A stretch of DNA of 5,136 nt from Oscillospiraceae bacterium (GTDB lineage Bacteria > Bacillota > Clostridia > Oscillospirales > Oscillospiraceae): NCBI GenBank assembly GCA_904501855.1, contig CAJGCI010000137.1, positions 1-5,136 on the forward strand, given 5' to 3'. Below, piece after piece: positions 1 to 5,136 of the stretch. Position 1 is the first letter of the stretch. Every line of letters starts with the position of its first letter. A program made the translations under genes and the position numbers. The notes under the pieces were generated by a model, which was given only the letters and a program-made list of their open reading frames with translations, did not search any database and had not been told where the DNA came from.

Positions 1-666
1 AAGAAGGAATACCTGTCCAAGAAGTCCGTCTGGATCTTCGGCGGCGACGGCTGGGCATACGACATCGGCTTCGGCGGTGTTGACCATGTCCTGGCTTCCA
101 ACAAGGACGTCAATATCTTCGTCTTCGACACCGAGGTTTACTCCAACACCGGCGGACAGGCTTCCAAGGCTTCCAACATCGGTCAGGTCGCACAGTTTGC
201 GGCAGCCGGTAAGGAAATCAAGTCCAAGTCTCTTGCTGAGATGGCAATGACCTACGGTTATGTCTACGTAGCACAGATCGCCATGGGCGCTGATCAGAAT
301 CAGACCCTGAAAGCTATCCGCGAAGCAGAAGCTTACAAGGGACCGTCCCTGATCATCGGTTACTCCCCCTGCGAGATGCACTCCATCAAGGGCGGCATGA
401 CCAACTGCCAGGGCGAGATGAAGAAAGCAGTCGACTGCGGTTACTGGAACCTCTTCCGCTACAATCCTGCTGCTGAGGGTGCCAAGTTCACTCTGGACAG
501 CAGAGAGCCGAAGGACGGTTACCGTGAGTTCCTGATGAATGAGGCTCGTTACAGCCGTCTGACTCGTGAGTTCCCGGAGAGAGCCGAAGGTCTCTTCACG
601 AAGAACGAGGAGAACGCAAAAGAGAGATACGATCACCTCATGAAACTCATCGAGCTGTACAAATAA
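1..666 (+). CDS. nifJ: pyruvate:ferredoxin (flavodoxin) oxidoreductase, C-terminal part
   Basis: This is the 3' end of an open frame that runs in from the left edge; 221 residues are visible and the stop is TAA at 664-666. The enzyme oxidatively decarboxylates pyruvate with CoA to acetyl-CoA and CO2 and reduces ferredoxin, a central cytoplasmic step in anaerobes. The visible part is the thiamine-diphosphate (TPP) domain. GDGWAYDIGFGG (visible residues 15-26) is the TPP/Mg motif and DTEVYSNTGGQ (43-53) follows. D16, T44, V46 and N49 have the spacing of the Mg/TPP ligands D963, T991, V993 and N996 of the Desulfocurvibacter africanus enzyme. C124 in YSPCEMHSI falls where C1071, the fourth ligand of the proximal 4Fe-4S cluster, is expected. 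The protein ends soon after the conserved GYWNLFRY segment, so it seems to lack the long C-terminal extension of the D. africanus enzyme. The start and the ferredoxin-like domain lie outside the window. Family recognition is very secure. Confidence 0.96.
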   Translation, partial: KKEYLSKKSVWIFGGDGWAYDIGFGGVDHVLASNKDVNIFVFDTEVYSNTGGQASKASNIGQVAQFAAAGKEIKSKSLAEMAMTYGYVYVAQIAMGADQNQTLKAIREAEAYKGPSLIIGYSPCEMHSIKGGMTNCQGEMKKAVDCGYWNLFRYNPAAEGAKFTLDSREPKDGYREFLMNEARYSRLTREFPERAEGLFTKNEENAKERYDHLMKLIELYK

Positions 667-694
667 GATTATCTTCGGATAAATCTTCTCTTTT
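665..694 (+). terminator. UUCG-capped hairpin overlapping the nifJ stop codon
   Basis: The left arm (665-673) pairs with 678-687 around a UUCG tetraloop (674-677), with one bulged A at 683. The run CTCTTTT follows. The stem is A/T-rich and begins inside the stop codon, so on its own it is a weaker terminator than the hairpin downstream. It may instead protect the 3' end of the mRNA. Confidence 0.5.
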
Positions 695-703
695 GAACAC
701 ATG

Positions 704-737
704 GAACAGCACATCTTCGGGTGTGCTGTTCTTCTTT
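704..737 (+). terminator. intrinsic terminator after nifJ
   Basis: A 12-bp stem (704-715 with 720-731, one G-U pair) is closed by a C(UUCG)G tetraloop at 716-719. The T-rich tail TTCTTT follows at 732-737. It lies 37 nt after the nifJ stop and just before the thrS promoter, so it probably separates the two transcription units. Confidence 0.85.
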
Positions 738-749
738 CCAATTTGCCGG

Positions 750-778
750 TTGACACGGAAAAACCCAAGTGATACTAT
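750..778 (+). promoter_or_regulatory. sigma-A type promoter of the thrS T-box transcript
   Basis: A perfect -35 box TTGACA (750-755) and a -10 box TACTAT (773-778, 4 of 6 matches to consensus) are separated by exactly 17 bp. Transcription would start near 785, immediately upstream of the T-box Stem I and just after the nifJ terminator. The position fits the T-box leader very well. Confidence 0.78.
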
Positions 779-784
779 GTGGCT

Positions 785-1022
785 ACAGTGAAAAGCGATG
801 ACGGAGAAACGAACGGAAAACCGTGCTTTCAGAGAGCTGCATCCAGGCTGAGAATGCGGCAGTACGGCCCGAAGAGTACCCCTCCCGAGCTGATATTCCG
901 AACCGCTCAGTAAGAATATCCGTGCTGACACGTTACGTCGTTTCCAATGAAGTGAAAAACCAAGGTGGAACCGTGCAAGTTACTGCACCCTTGACCGTAT
1001 CGTCAAGGGTGTTTTATTTTTT
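785..1022 (+). promoter_or_regulatory. threonine T-box leader (tRNA-Thr sensing riboswitch), specifier ACC
   Basis: This leader senses uncharged tRNA-Thr and lets RNA polymerase read into thrS when threonine charging is low. The T-box motif AAGGTGGAACCGTGC (962-976) is present. Stem I can be traced. A GAUGA/GA K-turn-like element (797-801 opposite 887-888) is followed by a lower helix 803-806/882-885 and the specifier loop. Above it are a helix 821-827/861-867 or, in part alternatively, a distal stem 836-840/856-860, and an AG-rich bulge (828-835). The apical loop holds GCTGAGAAT. The specifier ACC (878-880) lies one base before the lower helix and would be read by tRNA-Thr(GGU). Stem II pairs 892-898 with 914-920, and CGTG/CACG (921-924 with 929-932) is a small Stem III candidate. 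The antiterminator pairs 962-965 with 989-992 and 973-976 with 985-988, leaving the 7-nt bulge TGGAACC. Bases TGGA (966-969) would pair with a UCCA tRNA end, predicting U73. Confidence 0.94.
986..1022 (+). terminator. T-box regulated intrinsic terminator
   Basis: A perfect 10-bp stem pairs 986-995 with 1002-1011 around a 6-nt loop, followed by TTTTATTTTTT (1012-1022). Its left arm shares positions 986-992 with the antiterminator, so the two folds exclude each other. This is the standard off state of a transcription-attenuation T-box. The thrS ribosome binding site lies after the T-run and is not sequestered. Confidence 0.92.
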
Positions 1023-1040
1023 GGAAAGAGGTCGAAGCAA

Positions 1041-2798
1041 ATGGATGAAGCAAAAAAATATACGTTTGAAAATCCGGAATACCGGGAACGTTACTGGCAT
1101 ACGAGCTCCCATATCATGGCACAGGCGGTCAAACGTCTGTGGCCGGAAGTGAAGCTTGCCATCGGTCCTTCCATCGCGGAAGGCTGGTACTACGATCTGT
1201 ACGCTCCCTTCGCATTTACTCCGGAACATATGGAGCAGATCGAGGCGGAGATGAAGAAGATCATCAAAGAGAAACTGCCTCTGGAACGGTTCGAGCTGCC
1301 CAGAGAAGAGGCTCTGGACTTTATGAAGGACGAGCCTTTCAAGGTGGAACTGATCAATGATCTTCCGGAAGACGAGGCCATCAGCTTCTACCGTCAGGGT
1401 GAGTTTACGGATCTCTGTGCCGGTCCTCACGTGGATTCCACCGGCCGGATCAAGGCAAACGCCTTCAAGCTTACGGCCTGCAACGCCTCCTACTGGCGCG
1501 GTGATTCCAACCGTGAATCTCTGCAGCGCATTTACGGCATCGGATTCCCCAAAAAGGATGAGCTGGATGCTTATCTGCACCGCATCGAAGAGGCCAAGAA
1601 ACGGGATCACCGCCGTCTTGGACGGGAGCTGGGTCTTTACGCATTCCGGGATGAGGCTCCCGGCATGCCTTTCTATCTGCCGAAAGGAATGGTCCTGAGA
1701 AATACTCTGCTGGATTACTGGCATGAGATGCATGATAAGTGGGACTACGTGGAGATCTCCACTCCGCAGATCATGAAACGTTCTCTCTGGGAGACTTCCG
1801 GTCACTGGGATCACTACAAAGACAACATGTATACGACCGTCATCGACGAAGAGGACTTTGCCATCAAACCCATGAACTGTCCGGGAACGATCCTGGTCTA
1901 TGATCTGGAGCCGCATTCCTACCGCGACCTGCCAATGCGCTGCGCGGAGCTGGGAAAGGTACACCGTCATGAAATGTCCGGTGCTCTGCACGGCATGTTC
2001 CGTGTCCGGGCGTTTACGCAGGACGATGCCCACATCCTGCTTGCTCCGGAGCAGATCCAGGACGAGGTCGTGCGCATCACGAAGCTGGTAGATGAAGTCT
2101 ATGAAAAATTCGGTCTTCCGTATCACATCGAACTGTCCACCATGCCGGAGGATCATATCGGCACCAAGGAAGACTGGGACGTGGCGACAGCAGCACTGGC
2201 AGATGCCATTACCAGCATCGGTAAGGAATATATCATCAACGAAGGCGACGGTGCATTCTATGGACCGAAACTGGATTTCCATGTACAGGATTCTCTGGGA
2301 CGCACCTGGCAGTGCGGCACCATCCAGCTGGATTACCAGCTGCCCGGCCGCTTTGATCTGGAGTACACCGGATCGGACGGTGAGAAACACACTCCTGTGA
2401 TGATCCACCGCGTGGTATTCGGATCCGTGGAGCGCTTCCTCGGAATCATCACTGAGCACTTCGGCGGTGCGTTTCCCGTGTGGCTTGCCCCGGTACAGGT
2501 CCGCGTCATGAATATTACGGACCGGTCCGCAGAATATGCCGAGGATGTGGTCGCGAAACTGAAGGCACAGGGCGTCCGCGCAGAAGTGGATCTCCGCAAT
2601 GAAAAGATCGGTTACAAGATCCGCGAGGCACAGGGACAGAAGATCCCCTATATGCTCGTTGTGGGAGATAAGGAAGTGGAGAACGGAACCGTTTCCGTCC
2701 GTACCAGAAGCGGCGGCGACAAGGGAAGCATCTCTCTGGATGAATTTGCCGAGACCATCACGAAACAGATCCGGGACCGTGAATTGGAAACGGTTTGA
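1041..2798 (+). CDS. thrS: threonyl-tRNA synthetase, short form without TGS domain
   Basis: This class II synthetase of 585 residues charges tRNA-Thr in the cytoplasm. The ATG at 1041 follows AAAGAGGT (1025-1032) with 8 nt spacing. The N-terminal editing domain starts almost at once: HTSSH (H20, H24) and CAGPH (C126, H130) are the editing-site residues that clear mischarged serine. The catalytic core spans about 200-475. Motif 1 lies around residues 239-262. Motif 2 contains HRHEMSGALHGMFRVRAF (R309), and motif 3 contains GSVERFLGI (R465). The zinc ligands that read the threonine side chain are C280, H331 and H456. Residues from about 483 form the anticodon-binding domain. Usual bacterial ThrRS has about 640 residues with an N-terminal TGS (N1) domain. 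That domain is absent here, and no ribosome binding site or in-frame start supports a longer protein, because the T-box terminator occupies the upstream DNA. The gene is expected to respond to uncharged tRNA-Thr through that leader. Confidence 0.97.
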   Translation: MDEAKKYTFENPEYRERYWHTSSHIMAQAVKRLWPEVKLAIGPSIAEGWYYDLYAPFAFTPEHMEQIEAEMKKIIKEKLPLERFELPREEALDFMKDEPFKVELINDLPEDEAISFYRQGEFTDLCAGPHVDSTGRIKANAFKLTACNASYWRGDSNRESLQRIYGIGFPKKDELDAYLHRIEEAKKRDHRRLGRELGLYAFRDEAPGMPFYLPKGMVLRNTLLDYWHEMHDKWDYVEISTPQIMKRSLWETSGHWDHYKDNMYTTVIDEEDFAIKPMNCPGTILVYDLEPHSYRDLPMRCAELGKVHRHEMSGALHGMFRVRAFTQDDAHILLAPEQIQDEVVRITKLVDEVYEKFGLPYHIELSTMPEDHIGTKEDWDVATAALADAITSIGKEYIINEGDGAFYGPKLDFHVQDSLGRTWQCGTIQLDYQLPGRFDLEYTGSDGEKHTPVMIHRVVFGSVERFLGIITEHFGGAFPVWLAPVQVRVMNITDRSAEYAEDVVAKLKAQGVRAEVDLRNEKIGYKIREAQGQKIPYMLVVGDKEVENGTVSVRTRSGGDKGSISLDEFAETITKQIRDRELETV

Positions 2799-2827
2799 GG
2801 TAGATTTATTCACAAATATCATGTATA

Positions 2828-2859
2828 AAAATGGTAGGGAGATTTCTCCCTGCCATTTT
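2828..2859 (+). terminator. hairpin terminator between thrS and the zinc-ribbon gene
   Basis: A 14-bp stem (2828-2841 with 2846-2859, one G-U pair) has a 4-nt loop ATTT. The outer pairs are A-T, so the right side reads as a GC-rich stem followed by ATTTT, and by AAAAT on the other strand. It could therefore stop transcription in both directions. It sits 29 nt after the thrS stop and probably ends the thrS transcript, although partial readthrough into the next gene is possible. Confidence 0.75.
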
Positions 2860-2876
2860 GACTATTTCGTGTTTTT

Positions 2877-2882
2877 GGAGGG
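2877..2882 (+). promoter_or_regulatory. ribosome binding site that sets the zinc-ribbon gene start
   Basis: GGAGGG lies 5 nt before the ATG at 2888. An upstream in-frame ATG at 2831 sits inside the terminator hairpin and has no such site, and the zinc ribbon begins right after the 2888 start. This decides for the shorter protein. Confidence 0.85.
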
Positions 2883-2887
2883 TCGCA

Positions 2888-3472
2888 ATGAACTACTGCC
2901 CACGATGCGGAGCTTATATACCCGAAGGATTTGATGAGTGTCTTGCCTGCGGGTATTCCATCCATGAAAACAAACAGGCGGACGCCGGTCAGGCTGCCCG
3001 TCCGCAAGGCCACGGGGCATCCGGAGGACAGACGACTGCCACGGCTCAGGCGCCGGATCCGGCAGAATACCATCAGGCCCATAAAAAGGCGGAAGGAAAG
3101 AAGACAGAAGAGTACGAATACGGTACAGAGACACAGGAGAAGACGAAGAAAAAATTCGACAAGGCTACCGAAGAGATGAGGGATGCCTCGGAATATCAGA
3201 GCGTTTCCTATCTGAGCTATCTGGGACCGCTGTGCTTCATTCCCTATTTCTTCTGCGGCAATTCCCCCTTTGCCCGGTTCCATGCAGGGCAGGGGATCCG
3301 GCTGTTCGTTCTGGAACTGATCGTCAATGCATGCTGGGGAATGGGACTGTTCGGCGTTATGGCAGGACTGGCGGGAAGTGTGCTGGTCGCCTGGTGCGTA
3401 TTGAACGGCTTCCTGAATGTTTCCCAGAAAAAGAAACGCAGACTGCCGGTGATTGGCAACCTGTTCAGCTGA
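2888..3472 (+). CDS. zinc-ribbon domain-containing membrane protein, DUF4870/Tic20-like
   Basis: The protein has 194 residues and an unknown role. Residues 4-21 form a compact zinc ribbon with two CxxC knuckles (C4, C7, C18, C21) at the extreme N-terminus. Residues 26-104 are a polar linker, first Ala/Gly/Gln-rich and then rich in Lys and Glu, probably disordered or partly helical. The C-terminal third is membrane-embedded, with hydrophobic stretches at about 106-123, 136-150 and 152-176. It contains the family signature FARFHAGQG (128-136) and ends with a basic KKKRR patch and LPVIGNLF. This resembles small Firmicutes zinc-ribbon proteins whose membrane part belongs to the DUF4870/Tic20-like group. 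The name is from memory and should be confirmed by profile search. There is no signal peptide, so the ribbon is probably cytoplasmic. The stop lies 26 nt before the next gene, which suggests co-transcription. I see no convincing promoter of its own: a TATAAA at 2824 lacks a properly spaced -35 box. Confidence 0.85.
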   Translation: MNYCPRCGAYIPEGFDECLACGYSIHENKQADAGQAARPQGHGASGGQTTATAQAPDPAEYHQAHKKAEGKKTEEYEYGTETQEKTKKKFDKATEEMRDASEYQSVSYLSYLGPLCFIPYFFCGNSPFARFHAGQGIRLFVLELIVNACWGMGLFGVMAGLAGSVLVAWCVLNGFLNVSQKKKRRLPVIGNLFS

Positions 3473-3483
3473 CCTGAGGGGAA

Positions 3484-3488
3484 GGGAG
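3484..3488 (+). promoter_or_regulatory. ribosome binding site for the TTG-started FAH-family gene
   Basis: GGGAG lies 10 nt before the TTG at 3499. A second purine run, AGGA (3493-3496), is too close to act alone. No in-frame ATG exists until residue 37, which would delete the conserved family N-terminus (KLVTY), so the TTG start is favoured. Confidence 0.65.
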
Positions 3489-3498
3489 AAATAGGAAC

Positions 3499-4383
3499 TT
3501 GAAACTGGTAACGTATATACAGCGAGGACTGGAACGCGTCGGGTTTTACCGGGAAGCGGATCAGTGCGTGGTTCCGGCGGATGAACTGGACCTGAAGAGT
3601 ACGGAGATGAATGATCTGATTCGGGAACTGGATGCGGTGTCATTTGATTTCGCCGCATGTGATCTTACCCGGTACAAGGGCATTCCTGCCGAGAATGTAC
3701 AGATGATCTCTCCAATCCCGAACCCGGAACAGGATGTGATCTGTCTGGGGCTGAACTACCATGATCATGCCGATGAGGCTGAAAAAGCCAGTGCATCTTC
3801 TGCCTATGGAAAACGCACCGGCAATCCGGTCTACTTTGCGAAACGCGTCAGTCGTGCCGTGGCACCCGGCCAGCCTGTGGACGGTCATTTCGATATCGTC
3901 GATTCTCTGGATTACGAAGTGGAACTGGCGGTGGTGATCGGGAAAAATGCGAGAAATGTTAAGGCGGAGGATGCCGAGGAATACATCCTCGGATATACGA
4001 TCCTGAACGATATGTCCGCCCGCAATCTGCAGTCCCGGCATCAGCAGTGGTATTTCGGAAAGAGCCTGGACGACTTTACTCCCATCGGTCCGTGGATCGT
4101 GACACGAGATGAACTGGGAGAGAAACCGGATCTGGGAATCCGCTGCTATATTAACGGGGAAGAACGGCAGAACAATACCACCGGACACATGATCTATGAC
4201 ATCCCGTATATCATCGAAGAACTGTCCGGCGGCATGACACTGCAGGCCGGTGCGATCATCTCCACCGGTACACCCAGCGGCGTGGTTCTCGGCATGCCGG
4301 AACCGAAGCAGTACCTTCAGCACGGGGATGTGATTCGCTGTGAGATCGACGGGATCGGAGTTCTGGAAAACCCGGTGGAGTGA
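3499..4383 (+). CDS. fumarylacetoacetate hydrolase (FAH) family protein
   Basis: This enzyme of 294 residues belongs to the metal-dependent FAH superfamily, which hydrolyses, decarboxylates or isomerises acylpyruvate-type compounds and related 2-oxo acids in the cytoplasm. A short N-terminal domain (about 1-70) precedes the catalytic fold. CLGLNYHDHADE (82-93) carries H90 and E93, matching the catalytic His/Glu pair described for human FAHD1. The metal ligands are E140 and E142 in DYEVELAVVIGK and D171 in LNDMSARNLQ. QQWYFGKSLDDFTPIGPWIVT (182-202) and STGTPSGV (255-262) are further family blocks. All key residues are present, so it looks active. The start is TTG, supported by GGGAG upstream and by the usual N-terminus of the family. 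It follows the zinc-ribbon gene by 26 nt and ends before a strong terminator. The substrate cannot be read from the sequence: acylpyruvase, oxaloacetate decarboxylase/tautomerase and HpaG-like isomerase are all possible. No catabolic partner genes lie nearby. Confidence 0.93.
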   Translation: MKLVTYIQRGLERVGFYREADQCVVPADELDLKSTEMNDLIRELDAVSFDFAACDLTRYKGIPAENVQMISPIPNPEQDVICLGLNYHDHADEAEKASASSAYGKRTGNPVYFAKRVSRAVAPGQPVDGHFDIVDSLDYEVELAVVIGKNARNVKAEDAEEYILGYTILNDMSARNLQSRHQQWYFGKSLDDFTPIGPWIVTRDELGEKPDLGIRCYINGEERQNNTTGHMIYDIPYIIEELSGGMTLQAGAIISTGTPSGVVLGMPEPKQYLQHGDVIRCEIDGIGVLENPVE

Positions 4384-4410
4384 GAAAGCCTCCCGCTATC
4401 GCATATCTTG

Positions 4411-4433
4411 TGGTGGAAACGCGTTTTCTACCA
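4411..4433 (+). other. hairpin in the FAH gene 3' untranslated region
   Basis: TGGTGGAAA (4411-4419) pairs with TTTCTACCA (4425-4433) over 9 bp with one G-U pair and a CGCGT loop. It is followed by A/T-rich DNA (TATATAAATAAT) with no T-run, so it is not a standard terminator. It may stabilise the 3' end or may be fortuitous. Confidence 0.4.
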
Positions 4434-4454
4434 TATATAAATAATAAGGACACA

Positions 4455-4492
4455 ACATGTCGGCTGTCTCACTGACAGCCGGCATGTATTTT
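4455..4492 (+). terminator. intrinsic terminator after the FAH-family gene
   Basis: A 14-bp GC-rich stem (4455-4468 with 4474-4487, one T-G wobble) with a 5-nt loop TCACT is followed by ATTTT. It lies 72 nt after the FAH stop and before the rRNA promoter region. It probably closes the zinc-ribbon/FAH transcript and insulates the rRNA operon. Confidence 0.85.
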
Positions 4493-4533
4493 GTGGTCTG
4501 AAATCATCCGAAACACAACATTTTGAGTCCACC

Positions 4534-4572
4534 AAAAAGAGGTGAAAAACTTTACGAAAAAGAGTCAAAAAA
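4534..4572 (+). promoter_or_regulatory. phased A-tracts upstream of the rRNA promoter (UP-element-like)
   Basis: Four A-tracts of 5-6 bases occur at 4534-4538, 4545-4549, 4557-4561 and 4567-4572. Their centres are about 11, 12 and 10.5 bp apart, close to one helical turn, which is the arrangement known to bend DNA. They end 3 bp before the -35 box, where UP elements bind the alpha subunit of RNA polymerase. The tracts are read directly; the bending and polymerase contact are inferred. The rest of 4384-4575 contains no gene that I can support. Confidence 0.6.
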
Positions 4573-4575
4573 GTG

Positions 4576-4605
4576 TTGACAATGCACGGATTAACGTGGT
4601 ATATT
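4576..4605 (+). promoter_or_regulatory. rRNA operon promoter
   Basis: A perfect -35 TTGACA (4576-4581) and a -10 TATATT (4600-4605, 5 of 6 matches) are separated by 18 bp. A TGG just before the -10 box forms an extended -10 (TGn). Transcription would start near A4611/G4612. I see only one promoter here, with no convincing second rrn promoter within the leader. Confidence 0.88.
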
Positions 4606-4610
4606 AATCA

Positions 4611-4816
4611 AGCTCTCGCTTTGGGAGCAGCACAATCGGTGTACCTTGTAAATTAAACAATGTAAGAAAAGCTTATGCTAAATAAGCACCAAGAAGAAAA
4701 GGGTTCTTGGAAGTCTGTACTGGTAACAGGTGCAGATTTCGAATAATTTCTTTGAGAGCTAGAAATAGCGATCTATTGATTGATTGAATCCGGTCGCAAG
4801 ACTGGTTTTAATACCA
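4611..4816 (+). ncRNA. rRNA operon leader (pre-16S 5' region)
   Basis: About 205 nt separate the predicted transcription start from the mature 16S end; there is no gene. The RNA can form a row of local hairpins: 4612-4617/4623-4628, 4671-4676/4682-4687, 4689-4695/4704-4710 (7 bp, perfect), 4711-4720/4730-4739 (10 bp with G-U pairs), 4758-4761/4766-4769 (GAAA loop) and 4790-4795/4800-4805 (GCAA loop). A boxA-like site lies between the fourth and fifth, overlapping the foot of the fifth. The direct repeat (TTGA)x3 is at 4776-4787. The region is cleaved from pre-rRNA during maturation. The partner strand for a long RNase III stem would lie beyond the window. Confidence 0.8.
4748..4760 (+). promoter_or_regulatory. 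boxA-like rRNA antitermination site
   Basis: TTCTTTGAGAGCT resembles the rrn boxA consensus (TGYTCTTTGAAAA and Firmicutes variants). It sits in the rRNA leader, 57 nt before 16S, where NusB/NusE would load to prevent early termination. The core TCTTTGA is intact; the downstream AAAA is replaced by GAGC. Confidence 0.65.

Positions 4817-5136
<320 letters not shown>

Noticed and set aside
823..1152. A 109-codon open frame across the T-box leader
   Set aside because: The DNA is explained by T-box helices and a terminator, and the frame runs into thrS out of register with no ribosome binding site.
1014..2822. A 602-codon open frame on the minus strand covering all of thrS
   Set aside because: It is in exact codon register with thrS and exists because thrS avoids TTA, CTA and TCA. 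The translation has no recognisable domain, and thrS is unmistakable.
2795..2829. A possible promoter for the zinc-ribbon gene (TTGAGG with TATAAA)
   Set aside because: The spacing is 23 bp, too long, and the start would fall inside the terminator hairpin.
2831..2887. An upstream ATG at 2831 extending the zinc-ribbon protein by 19 residues
   Set aside because: It lies within the terminator hairpin and has no ribosome binding site, while GGAGGG precedes the ATG at 2888, after which the CxxC ribbon begins immediately.
2819..3658. A 279-codon open frame on the minus strand over the zinc-ribbon gene, with another at 3640-4323 over the FAH gene
   Set aside because: Both are in register with well-supported + strand genes and have the same codon-bias cause. 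They lack a ribosome binding site and recognisable domains.
4542..4607. A small open frame starting at GTG 4542 across the rRNA promoter
   Set aside because: It is about 21 codons, has no ribosome binding site, and overlaps the A-tracts and the -35/-10 boxes.
4755..4769. AGAGCTAGAAATAGC is identical to part of the artificial Cas9 single-guide RNA scaffold
   Set aside because: In guide RNAs this joins repeat and tracrRNA through an engineered GAAA loop. Here it is a short GAAA hairpin next to boxA in an rRNA leader, with no repeats, spacers or cas genes. It is a coincidence.

Overview
This looks like chromosomal DNA from an anaerobic, moderately GC-rich member of the Firmicutes (Bacillota), probably of the Oscillospiraceae/Ruminococcaceae (Clostridium cluster IV). 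Three things point there: a pyruvate:ferredoxin oxidoreductase, a T-box riboswitch in front of a tRNA synthetase gene, and the 5' part of a 16S rRNA with cluster IV-like V1-V2 sequence. The taxonomic call comes from memory of related 16S sequences, not from a search. All genes lie on the + strand. I see no mobile element, CRISPR array, tRNA gene or phage gene.

Layout. Positions 1-666 hold the last 221 codons of pyruvate:ferredoxin oxidoreductase, followed by two UUCG-capped hairpins, at least one of which looks like an intrinsic terminator. A sigma-A type promoter (750-778) starts a threonine T-box leader (about 785-1022). Its specifier is ACC, and it has a complete antiterminator/terminator pair. 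The leader controls thrS (1041-2798), a threonyl-tRNA synthetase of 585 residues that lacks the N-terminal TGS domain. After a strong hairpin (2828-2859) come two closely spaced genes: a small zinc-ribbon membrane protein (2888-3472) and a fumarylacetoacetate hydrolase family enzyme with a TTG start (3499-4383). They are probably co-transcribed and end at a clear terminator (4455-4492). An rRNA operon begins next. It has helically phased A-tracts (4534-4572), a strong promoter (4576-4605), a structured leader of about 205 nt with a boxA-like antitermination site, and the first ~320 nt of 16S rRNA, cut off by the window end.

How it fits together. The window is mostly housekeeping: central fermentative metabolism, tRNA charging under feedback by uncharged tRNA-Thr, and ribosome synthesis. 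The least understood part is the zinc-ribbon membrane protein and its FAH-family neighbour. I found no convincing evidence of a wholly new system. The points most worth a second look are the T-box architecture, the TGS-less ThrRS, the phased A-tracts upstream of the rRNA promoter, the structured rRNA leader, and the zinc-ribbon/FAH pair.
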